Shown: positions 53,395 to 62,404 of the stretch, piece after piece
How positions within the stretch are numbered: the stretch's first letter is position 1
Layout of the letters: each line of letters opens with the position of its first letter
Source: Candidatus Scatomonas pullistercoris
GTDB taxonomy: Bacteria; Bacillota; Clostridia; Lachnospirales; Lachnospiraceae
Assembly (NCBI GenBank): GCA_018713515.1
Contig: DVOO01000011.1
Span: forward strand, 186,001 to 250,000
Length of the DNA stretch: 64,000 nt
Reading direction: 5' to 3'
The notes under the pieces: generated by a model
The model's database searches: none
What the model was told of the DNA's origin: nothing
Seen by the model: the letters and a program-made list of their open reading frames with translations, nothing else
Position numbers and translations under genes: made by a program

Positions 53395-55080
53395 ATGCTG
53401 ACAAATCTGCATGTAAAGAATCTGGCTCTGATCGAAGAAGCAGACGTGGAATTCGGTCCGGGCCTGAATATTTTAACGGGCGAGACGGGAGCCGGAAAGT
53501 CCATTCTGATGGGCGCGGTAAATCTTGCCCTGGGGAAAAAGGCTTCCCGGGATCTGATCCGCGAGGGAGCCGATTACTGTCTGGTGGAGCTGATCTTCCA
53601 GGTGGAAAATCCCGGAATCCGGGAGGCTCTGGGGAAGCAGGGCATTGAAACGGAGGAAGGCCAGCTGATCGTAAGCCGTAAAATTACAGGAAGCCGGAGT
53701 CTTGGCCGGATCAACGGAGAAAGCTGCACGGCGGCCCAGATCCGGGCCGCGGCCTCGCTGCTTCTGGATATTCACGGGCAGCACGAGCACCAGTCCCTGC
53801 TGTACCGGGAACGGCAGCTGGAGATCCTGGATGCCTACGGGCGGGAGAGGCTTCGGCCCTGCCTGGAAGAGACGGCCCTGCAGTATGACCGCTACCGGAA
53901 GCTGAAGAAGGAACTGGACGGGTGCCGGATGGATGAGGCGGCAAGAGCCAGAGAGACGGCTCTGCTGGAATTTGAAATTCAGGAGATCGAGGAGGCGGCG
54001 CTGATTCCGGGAGAGGAAGAGGAGCTTGAAAAGAGCTACCGGAGAATGTCCAACAGCCGGAAGATCGCGGAGGCCCTGGGAGCGGTCCATCAGCTTACCG
54101 GAAACGACGGCGGCGCCGGAGATCTGACGGGCAGAGCCCTTCGGGAGCTCTCCGGGGTTTCCGCTTACGATGAAGCCCTGGCCGGGCTGGAGGCGGGGCT
54201 GACGGATATCGATAATCTGCTGGGGGATTTCAACCGGGAGGCTGCCGCCTATCTGAGCAGCTTCACTTTCTCGGAGGAGGAATTCTATCAGACGGAAAAA
54301 AGGCTGGATCAGCTCAATCATCTGAAGACAAAATATGGAAATTCCATCGAAAAAATACTGGAATACCAGAGTACCCAGAGGGAAAGGCTGGAAAAACTGC
54401 AGCATCTGGAAGAGAGACGGGAGAAGCTGGAAGAAGAGCTGAGAGCGGCGGAGAAGAGTCTGGATGCGGTTACGCATAAAGTGTCGGATCTTCGGGCAGG
54501 ATACTGTCAGGAACTGACGGAAAAGATTACGGAGGCTCTGACGGATCTGAATTTCTTGGAGGTGACCTTCCGGATCCAGCTGACCCGGCGGCAGGATTAC
54601 GGCAGAAACGGACGGGATGAGGTGGAATTTATGATTTCCACAAATCCCGGCGAGGAACCCAAACCGCTGTCCCGGGTTGTTTCCGGCGGTGAACTGTCCC
54701 GGATCATGCTGGCCATCAAGACGATTCTGGCGGACCGGGACTCCACAGAGACCCTGATCTTTGACGAGATTGATACGGGAATCAGCGGGAGGACTGCGCA
54801 GCGGGTATCGGAGAAAATGGCTGAGATTGGAAGAAATCACCAGGTGATCTGCATTACTCATCTGGCCCAGATTGCGGCAATGGCGGATACGCATTTTGAA
54901 ATTTCAAAAAAAGTGGAAAATCAGGAGACGGTTACCAAGATCCGAAAGCTGAACCGGAACGAATCAGTAACGGAGCTGGCAAGGATTTTAGGCGGCGCCG
55001 AGATCACAAAAGCAGTGCTTGAGAGCGCCGGGGAAATGAAAGATTTGGCTGACCAGCAAAAAACTTCCCGTTTGAAATGA
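53395..55080 (+). CDS. recN: DNA repair protein RecN
   Basis: RecN is an SMC-like ATPase that gathers DNA ends at double-strand breaks. Walker A is TGETGAGKSILMGAV (about residues 27-41). A long coiled-coil region (about 150-375) separates it from the signature VVSGGELSRIMLAIK and Walker B LIFDEIDTGISG. ITHLAQIAAMAD gives the switch. The 561-residue length is normal. GAGAGGTGGG precedes the start. A terminator follows, before spoIVB. Confidence 0.95.
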   Translation: MLTNLHVKNLALIEEADVEFGPGLNILTGETGAGKSILMGAVNLALGKKASRDLIREGADYCLVELIFQVENPGIREALGKQGIETEEGQLIVSRKITGSRSLGRINGESCTAAQIRAAASLLLDIHGQHEHQSLLYRERQLEILDAYGRERLRPCLEETALQYDRYRKLKKELDGCRMDEAARARETALLEFEIQEIEEAALIPGEEEELEKSYRRMSNSRKIAEALGAVHQLTGNDGGAGDLTGRALRELSGVSAYDEALAGLEAGLTDIDNLLGDFNREAAAYLSSFTFSEEEFYQTEKRLDQLNHLKTKYGNSIEKILEYQSTQRERLEKLQHLEERREKLEEELRAAEKSLDAVTHKVSDLRAGYCQELTEKITEALTDLNFLEVTFRIQLTRRQDYGRNGRDEVEFMISTNPGEEPKPLSRVVSGGELSRIMLAIKTILADRDSTETLIFDEIDTGISGRTAQRVSEKMAEIGRNHQVICITHLAQIAAMADTHFEISKKVENQETVTKIRKLNRNESVTELARILGGAEITKAVLESAGEMKDLADQQKTSRLK

Positions 55081-55112
55081 TTCGTTTGCTCACATACTAG
55101 ATTTGGATTTTG

Positions 55113-55145
55113 AAAGGATATCTGTATAAAACGGATATCCTTTTT
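55113..55145 (+). terminator. Terminator after recN
   Basis: AAAGGATATC (55113-55122) pairs with GATATCCTTT (55134-55143) and runs into five T (55141-55145). It separates the nusB-recN cluster from spoIVB. Confidence 0.75.
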
Positions 55146-55170
55146 AAAATCCGGGAAGGATGTGAGAAAC

Positions 55171-56211
55171 GTGGCAGAAAGGAAACAGAGATACCGGCGT
55201 CTGCTGCTGCTCTTTCTGGCCCTCGGGCTTGCGGGACTGTTCTTCTTTCCCAGGCCGGCCATGGCTTCCGAAAACGGCCGGAGGACGGTTCGGATCTGCG
55301 GGGCACCTGTGGGTATTTATATGGAAACCCGGGGCGTGCTGATCCTGGATGCCGGAGAGCTGGAGATGGCAGACGGCAGTACCCGGTCGCCGGCAGAGAA
55401 TATTGTGAAATCCGGCGATTATATTCAGAAAGCCAACGGCCGGGAGCTGGAAGGCAAGCAGCAGCTGGCGGATCTTGTGGCGGCCAGCGGGGGCAGCGAC
55501 ATGGTACTGGAGGTCTGGCGCCAGGGTGAGAACGTAAAGCTGCAGCTTACGCCGGTCATGACGGCCGACGGCTCCTATAAGCTGGGCATCTGGGTCCGGG
55601 ACAATATCCAGGGGATCGGAACACTGACCTATGTGGAGGAAGATGGAAGCTTCGGCGCCCTGGGGCATGGAATCAGCGACGTGGATGTGGGAGAAATCCT
55701 GGCCGTGGGCGGCGGAGAGCTGTACCGGGCGGACATTCTTTCCGTGGTAAAAGGACAGGACGGGATTCCGGGAGAGCTGAAAGGCGTTATCCGCTATTAT
55801 CCGGAGGAACGGATCGGGGAGATCACCGACAACTCCGTGATGGGAATTCACGGAACTCTTTCCGAACAGGGGATCTCGTCCCTGCCGCTGCGCTCTGTGG
55901 AAATTTCCGGAAAGGAGGAAGTGAGAACGGGGCCCGCGTCTCTTCTCTGTATGACGGACGGTACTGTGCAGGAATACGCGATTGAAATTACGCAGATTGA
56001 CTGGAATAAACAGGATACCAACAAATGCTTTACCATTCGGGTGACAGATCCGGAGCTGCTGGAACGGACGGGAGGCATTGTCCAGGGCATGAGCGGCAGT
56101 CCGATCCTGCAGGATGGCCGGCTGATGGGGGCGGTGACGCATGTGCTGGTGAACGACCCCGCGCAGGGGTACGGGATTTTCATCGAAAATATGCTGGAGG
56201 CGGCGGGATAA
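55171..56211 (+). CDS. spoIVB: SpoIVB serine peptidase
   Basis: SpoIVB is made in the forespore and secreted into the intermembrane space, where it cleaves SpoIVFA to trigger pro-sigma-K processing. An N-terminal helix (about residues 8-26) is followed by a PDZ domain (GDYIQKANGRELEG) and the S55 peptidase with His in FGALGHGISDVD and the nucleophile Ser in VQGMSGSPIL. The 346-residue length is shorter than the Bacillus protein. The GTG at 55171 is preferred because AAGGATGTGA (one mismatch to the full anti-Shine-Dalgarno match) is 5 bases away; a GTG at 55162 is too close to it. Confidence 0.93.
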   Translation: MAERKQRYRRLLLLFLALGLAGLFFFPRPAMASENGRRTVRICGAPVGIYMETRGVLILDAGELEMADGSTRSPAENIVKSGDYIQKANGRELEGKQQLADLVAASGGSDMVLEVWRQGENVKLQLTPVMTADGSYKLGIWVRDNIQGIGTLTYVEEDGSFGALGHGISDVDVGEILAVGGGELYRADILSVVKGQDGIPGELKGVIRYYPEERIGEITDNSVMGIHGTLSEQGISSLPLRSVEISGKEEVRTGPASLLCMTDGTVQEYAIEITQIDWNKQDTNKCFTIRVTDPELLERTGGIVQGMSGSPILQDGRLMGAVTHVLVNDPAQGYGIFIENMLEAAG

Positions 56212-56215
56212 GTTT

Positions 56216-56244
56216 GGCAGGGGCAGATTTGCCCCTGTCTTTTT
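56216..56244 (+). terminator. Terminator of spoIVB
   Basis: GGCAGGGGCA (56216-56225) pairs with TGCCCCTGTC (56230-56239, one G-U pair) around a 4-base loop, followed by five T. Confidence 0.8.
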
Positions 56245-56287
56245 CCGGAAACCGATGTTATACTGAAAGCGGAAGGGGGGATACACA

Positions 56288-57406
56288 ATGAAAAAGAAGA
56301 TCCGTTTGCTGCTTCGCCGGCTGAACTTTCAGCGGTCGGGCGGGGCGGAAAGGAAGGACGGTTTTCTAAGGCAATACCAGGTTCTGCGGTTCCAGTGCGG
56401 GGAATGTCAAAACTGGTTTGAGTATCCCAGTGATCGCCCGCGTCCCTTTGAGGAATATCAAAAGAAAAAGTACTGCCGCAGCTGCTGGGAGAAAAAACAG
56501 CATGAATTATATGAAGCATGTCCGGAATGCGGAAAGCCGCTCTCGGTTTTTCAGCTCCGGAATCAATATAAGGGGCAATGCAGGGATTGCTGGATTCAAA
56601 CAATTTCGAAGCTTCGAAAAAAGTACCGGGAGTACCAGATCCTGTTAAAAAATCAATTAAAAGAACAGGGAATCCTTTTAAATCCGACCTATACGGAGGG
56701 TCTCGATGAAACTGGCCGTCCTGCACATTTCACGGTCAGAGAAAATCAGAAAACAGATATGCTGCCTCTCCGCGATGACGAATACGCGCTGTATCTTTTT
56801 AAGGTCGGAGACGGCATATTCGCGTTTCCGGATAACGGAATCGGCCTTCGGTATATCCATGCGTCCTCCGAACAAAATTTCGGGAAGCCGGCGGGCGGCA
56901 ATGACAGACTGCTTGCGGCCGGAACGGATGGAAATGCAATTTACATTCTGACAGGGGAAGGAAAGATTTATATTACAAAGCCTGCCGGCAGGAAGAAGAA
57001 GGACGATGGTACAGAGGTGGTACAGGCCATCGACCTTCTCCCCTTCTGCCTGAAAACAGCGGAAGATATTTTTTCTGAAGGGCAGATAGAGGATGCGGTG
57101 AAGGCCTTCTGCAGCCGCAAAATTGTCTCTGTGCAGGATACAATCTATTATGATTCAAAAGCGCAAAAGTTTTTCCGGGTCGATACTGACGGCAATTATT
57201 ATCATGACTGCGAGGTAAACTATTTTCTGATGCATAAAGAAGAGGTCATCGCAAGGCATACGCGATTTCATTTCTCAATCGACCATTTTGTCGATACCTG
57301 CCGGTCAGGCAAAGTCCCCCTGTTAGTGATCCTGTCACGGCTTCCCGAAAGGGAAGGCCCCTATCGTCCTCCTGAAAATTTCGGGTACGGCGTACACTTT
57401 GTTTAG
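56288..57406 (+). CDS. Orphan protein with three CxxC-type zinc-binding pairs
   Basis: I do not recognise this 372-residue protein. The first 110 residues carry repeated zinc-ribbon pairs: CGECQNWF, CRSCWEKK, CPECGKPL and CRDCWIQ, enough for two zinc sites. A basic, helical segment follows (ISKLRKKYREYQILLKNQLK), then a mostly beta-strand domain from about residue 150 with short Gly/Asp turns. There is no signal peptide or membrane helix. The gene is visibly AT-richer than its neighbours (about 40-45 percent GC in 56580-56700) and uses TTA and AAA codons freely, unlike them. GGGGGG lies upstream of the start. It stands alone between the spoIVB terminator and the convergent MurE-like gene. Recent acquisition is an inference. 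Confidence 0.72.
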   Translation: MKKKIRLLLRRLNFQRSGGAERKDGFLRQYQVLRFQCGECQNWFEYPSDRPRPFEEYQKKKYCRSCWEKKQHELYEACPECGKPLSVFQLRNQYKGQCRDCWIQTISKLRKKYREYQILLKNQLKEQGILLNPTYTEGLDETGRPAHFTVRENQKTDMLPLRDDEYALYLFKVGDGIFAFPDNGIGLRYIHASSEQNFGKPAGGNDRLLAAGTDGNAIYILTGEGKIYITKPAGRKKKDDGTEVVQAIDLLPFCLKTAEDIFSEGQIEDAVKAFCSRKIVSVQDTIYYDSKAQKFFRVDTDGNYYHDCEVNYFLMHKEEVIARHTRFHFSIDHFVDTCRSGKVPLLVILSRLPEREGPYRPPENFGYGVHFV

Positions 57407-57441
57407 AAAACTCGTTTTCATAAGGAAGGACATTTGGGGCT

Positions 57442-58953
57442 TCAGAGGGAGGCGTCATCGTAGGCCTGCAGGCATTCCCGGATGATTTCCGCGTCAGAGC
57501 GGTAGGAGACATCCTTCTGGCCGATTTTCTGACCTGTTTCACTGCCCTTTCCGAGAACCAGGATCACACTGGGCTCTGTCACATCCCGCACCGCCTTGCG
57601 GATGGCTTCCTCCCGGTCGGAAATGCATTCGTAGGGACAGCCGGTCTTTTCCACGTACTGTCCGATTTCCCGGCAGATGTCCATGGCATCCTCGGGGCCC
57701 GGGTCATCGGCGGTCAGATAGATCCTGCTGCAGCGGCGGCCGGCAGCTGTGCCCAGATCTCCCCGGCGGTTCAGGGCCTTTCCGCCGGGACATCCGAAAA
57801 CGGAGACAAGCTGGAAGCCGGGGAATTCCTGTTCGGCGGCTTCGAAAATTTTTTCAAAGCTCAGGGCATTGTGAGCGTAGTCCACAATGGCCTTGATCCG
57901 GTTGTCCCGGCTGCTGAATTCCTCCATGCGGCCGCTTACGGTTGCCCGGGCCAGTCCGGCCTTCATGGCGTCAGCCGGCAGGCCGAAGGAATAAGCCACG
58001 GCAATGGCGGCCAGGGCATTTTCTACATTAAACGCGCCGTGCATGGCCAGGGTAAAAGCTTCATCAAAGGCACTGCATTTTGCCCGGAAGCAGATCCGTC
58101 CCCCCTCCGTGTGCAGCCCATAGCCGTAAATATCCGCGCCCTCGGTGGTGCCGAAGGTCAGGATGCGCTCCGCGGAGGAGGCGCCGGCGAGGATCTCCCG
58201 GCTGAAGGGGGAATCCAGGCTGACGCAGGCTGTCTTTACCTGGCGGAAGAGCAGCAGCTTGGACTGGAAGTAATCCTGAAAGTCCCGGTGCTCCACAGGG
58301 CTGATATGGTCTTCCGAAATATTCAGAAACACCCCCACATCGTAGGGGATCCCCAGGACGCGGCCGTATTTCAGTGCCTGGCTGGATACTTCCATGGTTA
58401 CATAGCGGATGCCGCTCTCAAAAGCATTCCGGAAATGGCGGTACAGCTCCATGGACTCCGGCGTCGTGATGCGGGAAGGCTTCCGCTCTCTGCCGTCATA
58501 GGTTTCCACCGAAGTGAAGAAGGCGGTGGGCACCCCGCCGGTCTGCTTCATATATTCATCAAAAATGGCTTTTACGTAATAAGCCGTGGTGGTCTTTCCC
58601 TTCGTTCCGGTGATGCCGATATAATGCAGAGCGTCCGCCGGAATCTGATAAAATTTTCTGGCCAGCAGCGGCATGGCCAGGCGGATATCGCTGACGAGAA
58701 TACAGGGAATTTCCTCCAGGTGGTAATCGGTCTCGCTGATGTAGAGGACGGCCCCTCTGGCCGCGGCGTCCAGCAGATAGTCCCGCTTAAAAAGGGCGCC
58801 CTTGCAGACGAAGAGGGTGCCGGGAACGGTCTCGGCGGAATTATAAGTAAGGGAGACAATCGGAGTGTCCTCCCGGCCCAGCAGACGGCGGGCCGTGACC
58901 AGTCCGGCCTCCTCCAGAAGCTTTAAATAGTCATGGATGGTATAATAAATCAT
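57442..58953 (-). CDS. murE: MurE-like Mur ligase with altered amino-acid-recognition motif
   Basis: This 503-residue ligase follows the MurE layout: an N-terminal UDP-binding domain (VSLTYNSAETVPGTLFVCKG), the ATP loop ITGTKGKTTTAYY (about residues 110-122), MEVSSQALKYGR and a C-terminal domain with YAHNALSFEKIFEA and SVFGCPGGKALNRRG. In meso-diaminopimelate-adding MurE the C-terminal motif is DNPR; here the matching site reads TADDPGPEDAM, with Gly in place of the Arg that reads the substrate. The gene may therefore add another amino acid or act on a different acceptor. It is the only minus-strand gene in the 43-64 kb interval, and is remote from any division/cell-wall cluster seen here. 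The start at 58953 (MIYYTIHDYLKLL) was chosen from homologous length; the AAAGG site is somewhat distant. Confidence 0.85.
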   Translation of the reverse strand: MIYYTIHDYLKLLEEAGLVTARRLLGREDTPIVSLTYNSAETVPGTLFVCKGALFKRDYLLDAAARGAVLYISETDYHLEEIPCILVSDIRLAMPLLARKFYQIPADALHYIGITGTKGKTTTAYYVKAIFDEYMKQTGGVPTAFFTSVETYDGRERKPSRITTPESMELYRHFRNAFESGIRYVTMEVSSQALKYGRVLGIPYDVGVFLNISEDHISPVEHRDFQDYFQSKLLLFRQVKTACVSLDSPFSREILAGASSAERILTFGTTEGADIYGYGLHTEGGRICFRAKCSAFDEAFTLAMHGAFNVENALAAIAVAYSFGLPADAMKAGLARATVSGRMEEFSSRDNRIKAIVDYAHNALSFEKIFEAAEQEFPGFQLVSVFGCPGGKALNRRGDLGTAAGRRCSRIYLTADDPGPEDAMDICREIGQYVEKTGCPYECISDREEAIRKAVRDVTEPSVILVLGKGSETGQKIGQKDVSYRSDAEIIRECLQAYDDASL

Positions 58954-58989
58954 TCGTGTTTTCAAAACCTTTCGCGGATAAATTTCGAT

Positions 58990-59016
58990 GCCGGCACAGC
59001 TCCCGCCGGCTTTTTT
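58990..59016 (+). terminator. Plus-strand terminator within the MurE-like gene leader
   Basis: GCCGGC (58990-58995) pairs with GCCGGC (59005-59010) around a 9-base loop and is followed by six T on the plus strand. On that strand it would stop transcripts running antisense through the MurE-like gene; on the minus strand it is a leader hairpin. Confidence 0.55.
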
Positions 59017-59017
59017 C

Positions 59018-59046
59018 AGTGTAACGCATTTCCCGGGGATTTGCAA
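59018..59046 (-). promoter_or_regulatory. Sigma-A promoter of the MurE-like gene
   Basis: On the minus strand TTGCAA (59046-59041), a 17-base spacer and TACACT (59023-59018) lie about 65 bases before the start codon. Confidence 0.5.
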
Positions 59047-59063
59047 TCGGTTTGCGCCGACAC

Positions 59064-59092
59064 TTGAGTTTTAAAAGGGGGAAGGGTATAAT
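59064..59092 (+). promoter_or_regulatory. Sigma-A promoter of the VWA-MoxR operon
   Basis: TTGAGT (59064-59069), a 17-base spacer and a perfect TATAAT (59087-59092) lie 45 bases before the VWA start and are divergent from the MurE-like promoter. Confidence 0.65.
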
Positions 59093-59137
59093 ATACACAC
59101 TTTGTTGGAGCGGGACGGTGCCGGAGGATTACGGTTT

Positions 59138-60871
59138 ATGGAAGAAGAATATTTGACACAATTTCACAGAGCCAGAAGAGAGGAGCAGCGTCTGGCAGCC
59201 GCAGTGCACGGACTGGATCCCCGGGCCGCGCTGCCGGAGAGCGGGAGAGAGGAGCTGCTGAAATATGTGAGCTACCGGAAGCGGTCGGCCATGCAGCTGC
59301 TGATCCGGGAGGGGAATCTGCCGGGGGTGCGCGCCATGGAGGAGCGGGGCTGGATCGAGGAGGCGTATCTGCCGGAATACCGCAGTCTGGCAGCCTCCGC
59401 CCGGGAGATGGAGATCTGGGCCTTCCTGTATCCGGATGTCCGGCAGCAGAAGGGGCCGGGCTCAAATTCCGCGGCTTCTCCTGGCGCCGGATACCCGGAA
59501 GGCGCGGCGCCGGCGCCGGGCTCCCGGGCCGGAAGCGGAGGGGATTTCTGCGGAAGAATCTGGGCGCTTACGCGGAAGAAGCTGCGGATGAAGCTTCCGG
59601 CACTTTCCGGAGCTCTTGGAGCCCTGGAACCGGAAGAAAAGGAGCAGGTAAAATATCTGGCCGGGGACGGCTTTCGGGTCTTTTACGGGAAGAAGGAACT
59701 TCAGAGACGGTTCTGCCGGAATCCGGACGGGATTGTCAGAGATTATATGCATCTGTTTCTGCACAATCTTTACTTTCATCCCGTTCTGTCCCGGGGAAAG
59801 GATGAGGAACTCTGGAACCTGGCCTGCGATATTGCTGTGGAGCGGCTGCTGGATGCGTGGGATGTGCGGGAGCTGAAGAAGGCGGGAAAGGACAGGAGAA
59901 GATTCCTGCTCCGGGAAGCGGGGCTTCCGGAGGAGGCAGCCGGCGCGGAAAAAATATACCGGGCTCTGGAGCGGGCGGGGCTTCCGGAAGCGAAGCGGAA
60001 AAAGCTGGCCGATGCTTTCCGGGCGGATGCCCATACCTTCTGGAAGGATTATCGGCAGGAGCAGGAGGATGCGGCCCCCGGGGAGGGCGGAGGACGAAGG
60101 AGCGCCGGTCAGGCGCAGACGGAGAAAAGTCTTCGCTTCCTGCGGAAATGGGAGGAGATCCGGCGCATCTGGGCCAGAGAGCTGAATGAGCAGCATCAGC
60201 GGGCCGGGACGCAGGCGGGAGCCGGCCGGCAGGAGGTTCACATCGATGGCCGGAGCGGGTACGATTACCGGAATTTCCTGGAAAACTTCATGGTATCCGG
60301 AGAAGAGGTGGAGCTGGATCTGGACAGCTTTGACTATATTACTTACTGGTACAGCCGGGAACACTACGACGGCATGGTTCTGCTGGAGCCGCTGGAATAC
60401 AGGGAGATCCACAGACTCCGGGAAATGGTGATCGCCATCGATACATCCGGCTCCTGTTCTGGAAAAGTGGTACAGCAGTTTCTGCGGGAAACGTACCACA
60501 TCCTGTCGGAGAGAGAAAATTTCTTCCGGAAAATGCAGGTTCATCTGATCCAGTGTGATTCCATGATCCAGGAGCACGTGGTGATCCATTCGGAGGAGGA
60601 ATTTCTGGAATACATGGAGCATGTGACGGTGAAAGGTCTGGGAGGCACGGATTTCCGTCCGGTTTTTGAGCTGGTGGACCAGCTGATTGAGAAAAAGGAA
60701 ATCCGGGATCTTGGAGGGCTTCTGTATTTTACGGACGGTGACGGCATCTATCCGGCGAAAAAGCCGGCCTATGATACAGCCTTTGTTTTTTTAAACGACA
60801 CCTACGAAAAACATGAGATCCCGGAGTGGGGGATCCGACTGAATCTGGGAATGGAATTTTGGGAGGAATAG
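59138..60871 (+). CDS. VWA-domain protein (DUF2201-like) paired with a MoxR ATPase
   Basis: This cytoplasmic protein of about 577 residues has a long charged, helical N-terminal part with low-complexity Gly/Ala/Pro stretches (about residues 108-135 and 305-325) and a C-terminal von Willebrand A-like domain from about residue 430. The metal-binding MIDAS is represented by VIAIDTSGSCSG, the conserved Thr/Asp by LGGTDFRPVFE, and the third motif by YFTDGDGIYP. The layout matches the VWA-like family with a DUF2201-type N-terminus. GGAGG lies 10 bases before the start. The ATPase gene begins at the next base after the stop, as in MoxR-VWA chaperone pairs that remodel or load metal into partner proteins. 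The partner here is unknown. Confidence 0.85.
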   Translation: MEEEYLTQFHRARREEQRLAAAVHGLDPRAALPESGREELLKYVSYRKRSAMQLLIREGNLPGVRAMEERGWIEEAYLPEYRSLAASAREMEIWAFLYPDVRQQKGPGSNSAASPGAGYPEGAAPAPGSRAGSGGDFCGRIWALTRKKLRMKLPALSGALGALEPEEKEQVKYLAGDGFRVFYGKKELQRRFCRNPDGIVRDYMHLFLHNLYFHPVLSRGKDEELWNLACDIAVERLLDAWDVRELKKAGKDRRRFLLREAGLPEEAAGAEKIYRALERAGLPEAKRKKLADAFRADAHTFWKDYRQEQEDAAPGEGGGRRSAGQAQTEKSLRFLRKWEEIRRIWARELNEQHQRAGTQAGAGRQEVHIDGRSGYDYRNFLENFMVSGEEVELDLDSFDYITYWYSREHYDGMVLLEPLEYREIHRLREMVIAIDTSGSCSGKVVQQFLRETYHILSERENFFRKMQVHLIQCDSMIQEHVVIHSEEEFLEYMEHVTVKGLGGTDFRPVFELVDQLIEKKEIRDLGGLLYFTDGDGIYPAKKPAYDTAFVFLNDTYEKHEIPEWGIRLNLGMEFWEE

Positions 60872-62404
60872 ATGAACATACAGCAGGCAAAGGAAGAGAT
60901 TATTCATACAGTCAAAATTTATACGGAGAAGGATGAAGCGGGAAATTACAGGATTCCCCCGGTACATCAGCGGCCGGTGCTGCTGATCGGGCCGCCCGGC
61001 ATCGGAAAAACTGCCGTGATCCGTCAGGCGGCAGAGGAGTGCGGCGTGGGGCTGGTGGCCTACACCATCACCCATCATACGAGACAGAGCGCGGTGGGGC
61101 TTCCGGTGATCCGGGAAAAGGAATACCAGGGGCGTAAAGTGCAGGTGACGGAATACACCATGTCGGAGATTATCGCCTCTGTCTATGAGTGCATGGAAAA
61201 GGAGCAGGTCAGAGAGGGAATTCTGTTTATTGATGAGATTAACTGCGTGTCGGAGACCCTGGCGCCCACCATGCTGCAGTTTCTGCAGAATAAAACCTTC
61301 GGAACCCACCGGGTGCCCAGGGGCTGGGTCATTGTGGCGGCGGGAAATCCTCCGGAATACAATAAATCCGCCAAGAATTTTGACATTGTCACTCTGGACC
61401 GGGTCAAAACCATTCAGGTGGAAATTGATTTCGGGGCCTGGAGGGCTTACGCGGCCCGCCGGGGAATTCACGGGGCGATCCTTTCCTATCTGGCCGTGAA
61501 GCCCCAGAACTTTTATTACATCGAGCAGGGGCGGGGCGACCGGGAGTTCGTGACGGCCAGAGGCTGGGAAGATCTCTCCGTGCTTCTGGAAGCTTACGAG
61601 AGGGAACAGATCCCGGCCGGCGAGGATACGATCCGGGAGTACATCCACTGCGGGCGGATCGCCGGAGATTTTGCCGTATTTTACGGACTGTATCTTCGCT
61701 ACCGTCAGGAATACGATCCCGGCAGCATCCTGCGGGGGGACGCGGATGGGAAAGAGCGGGAGAGACAGGCGGAGCTGTACCGGAAGGCCGGACTGGATGA
61801 GAGGTACGGAGTGGTGCAGATGCTGCTGTCTGCCCTTTGCGATGCCTTCTGCGGCTGGAAGGAGAAGATGCTGGACCAGAAGCGGCGGAGAGAGCTCTGC
61901 CGCCAGTTTGAGAGCATGCCGGCGGAAACGGAAAATGCCTGTACAGATCTGGAAAAATTTCTGGATCACGGAGAGCACGTGCTGGAGGTAAAAGACACCC
62001 ACCGGCTGATCACGGAGGAAGAGTTGGGAAGAGAAGAAAGAATCCTCCGCGATTTCCGGAAGGAAACCGGCCGTCTGAGGGAGAAGCGGATCAGGAGCCG
62101 CCGGGAGGCCTTAGGAATTCTGGAGGCCTGGCTGGATGAGAAGGACCGGGAGGAGAAGGAAATGGCCCGGGAGGCCGGGCAGATGCTGGACCGGGCCGTA
62201 GCTTTTCTGGAAACAGGAGGCGGCGAAGGGCCGGAGATGGGATATTTTATGACGGCCCTGACCCAGACAGGAGCGGCGGCAGATTTCCTCGGGGCGTACC
62301 CTAATGAGGCCTACGGCCGTCATCTGGAGGCACTTGCCGTCACGGGAGAGGAGGAAGAGCTGAAGCGAAAGATCCTTGAGGCGGATCGGGCGGGAGAACC
62401 GTAA
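60872..62404 (+). CDS. MoxR-type AAA+ ATPase
   Basis: The 510-residue product has an AAA+ core in its first half: Walker A LLIGPPGIGKTAVIRQA (about residues 38-54), Walker B GILFIDEINCVSETLAP, sensor 1 WVIVAAGNPPEYN and an Arg-bearing region DIVTLDRVKTI. The C-terminal half is a long, strongly charged helical region (about residues 300-510) beyond the normal MoxR length. GGGAGGA precedes the start, which adjoins the VWA stop. It should act as the energised half of a MoxR-VWA pair. The plus-strand spo0A promoter lies 104 bases beyond its stop. Confidence 0.88.
   Translation: MNIQQAKEEIIHTVKIYTEKDEAGNYRIPPVHQRPVLLIGPPGIGKTAVIRQAAEECGVGLVAYTITHHTRQSAVGLPVIREKEYQGRKVQVTEYTMSEIIASVYECMEKEQVREGILFIDEINCVSETLAPTMLQFLQNKTFGTHRVPRGWVIVAAGNPPEYNKSAKNFDIVTLDRVKTIQVEIDFGAWRAYAARRGIHGAILSYLAVKPQNFYYIEQGRGDREFVTARGWEDLSVLLEAYEREQIPAGEDTIREYIHCGRIAGDFAVFYGLYLRYRQEYDPGSILRGDADGKERERQAELYRKAGLDERYGVVQMLLSALCDAFCGWKEKMLDQKRRRELCRQFESMPAETENACTDLEKFLDHGEHVLEVKDTHRLITEEELGREERILRDFRKETGRLREKRIRSRREALGILEAWLDEKDREEKEMAREAGQMLDRAVAFLETGGGEGPEMGYFMTALTQTGAAADFLGAYPNEAYGRHLEALAVTGEEEELKRKILEADRAGEP

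Noticed and set aside
55093-55099. CATACTA before spoIVB as a sigma-G -10 element
   Set aside because: No suitable -35 lies 17-18 bases upstream, and the recN terminator (55113-55145) would sit between it and the gene.
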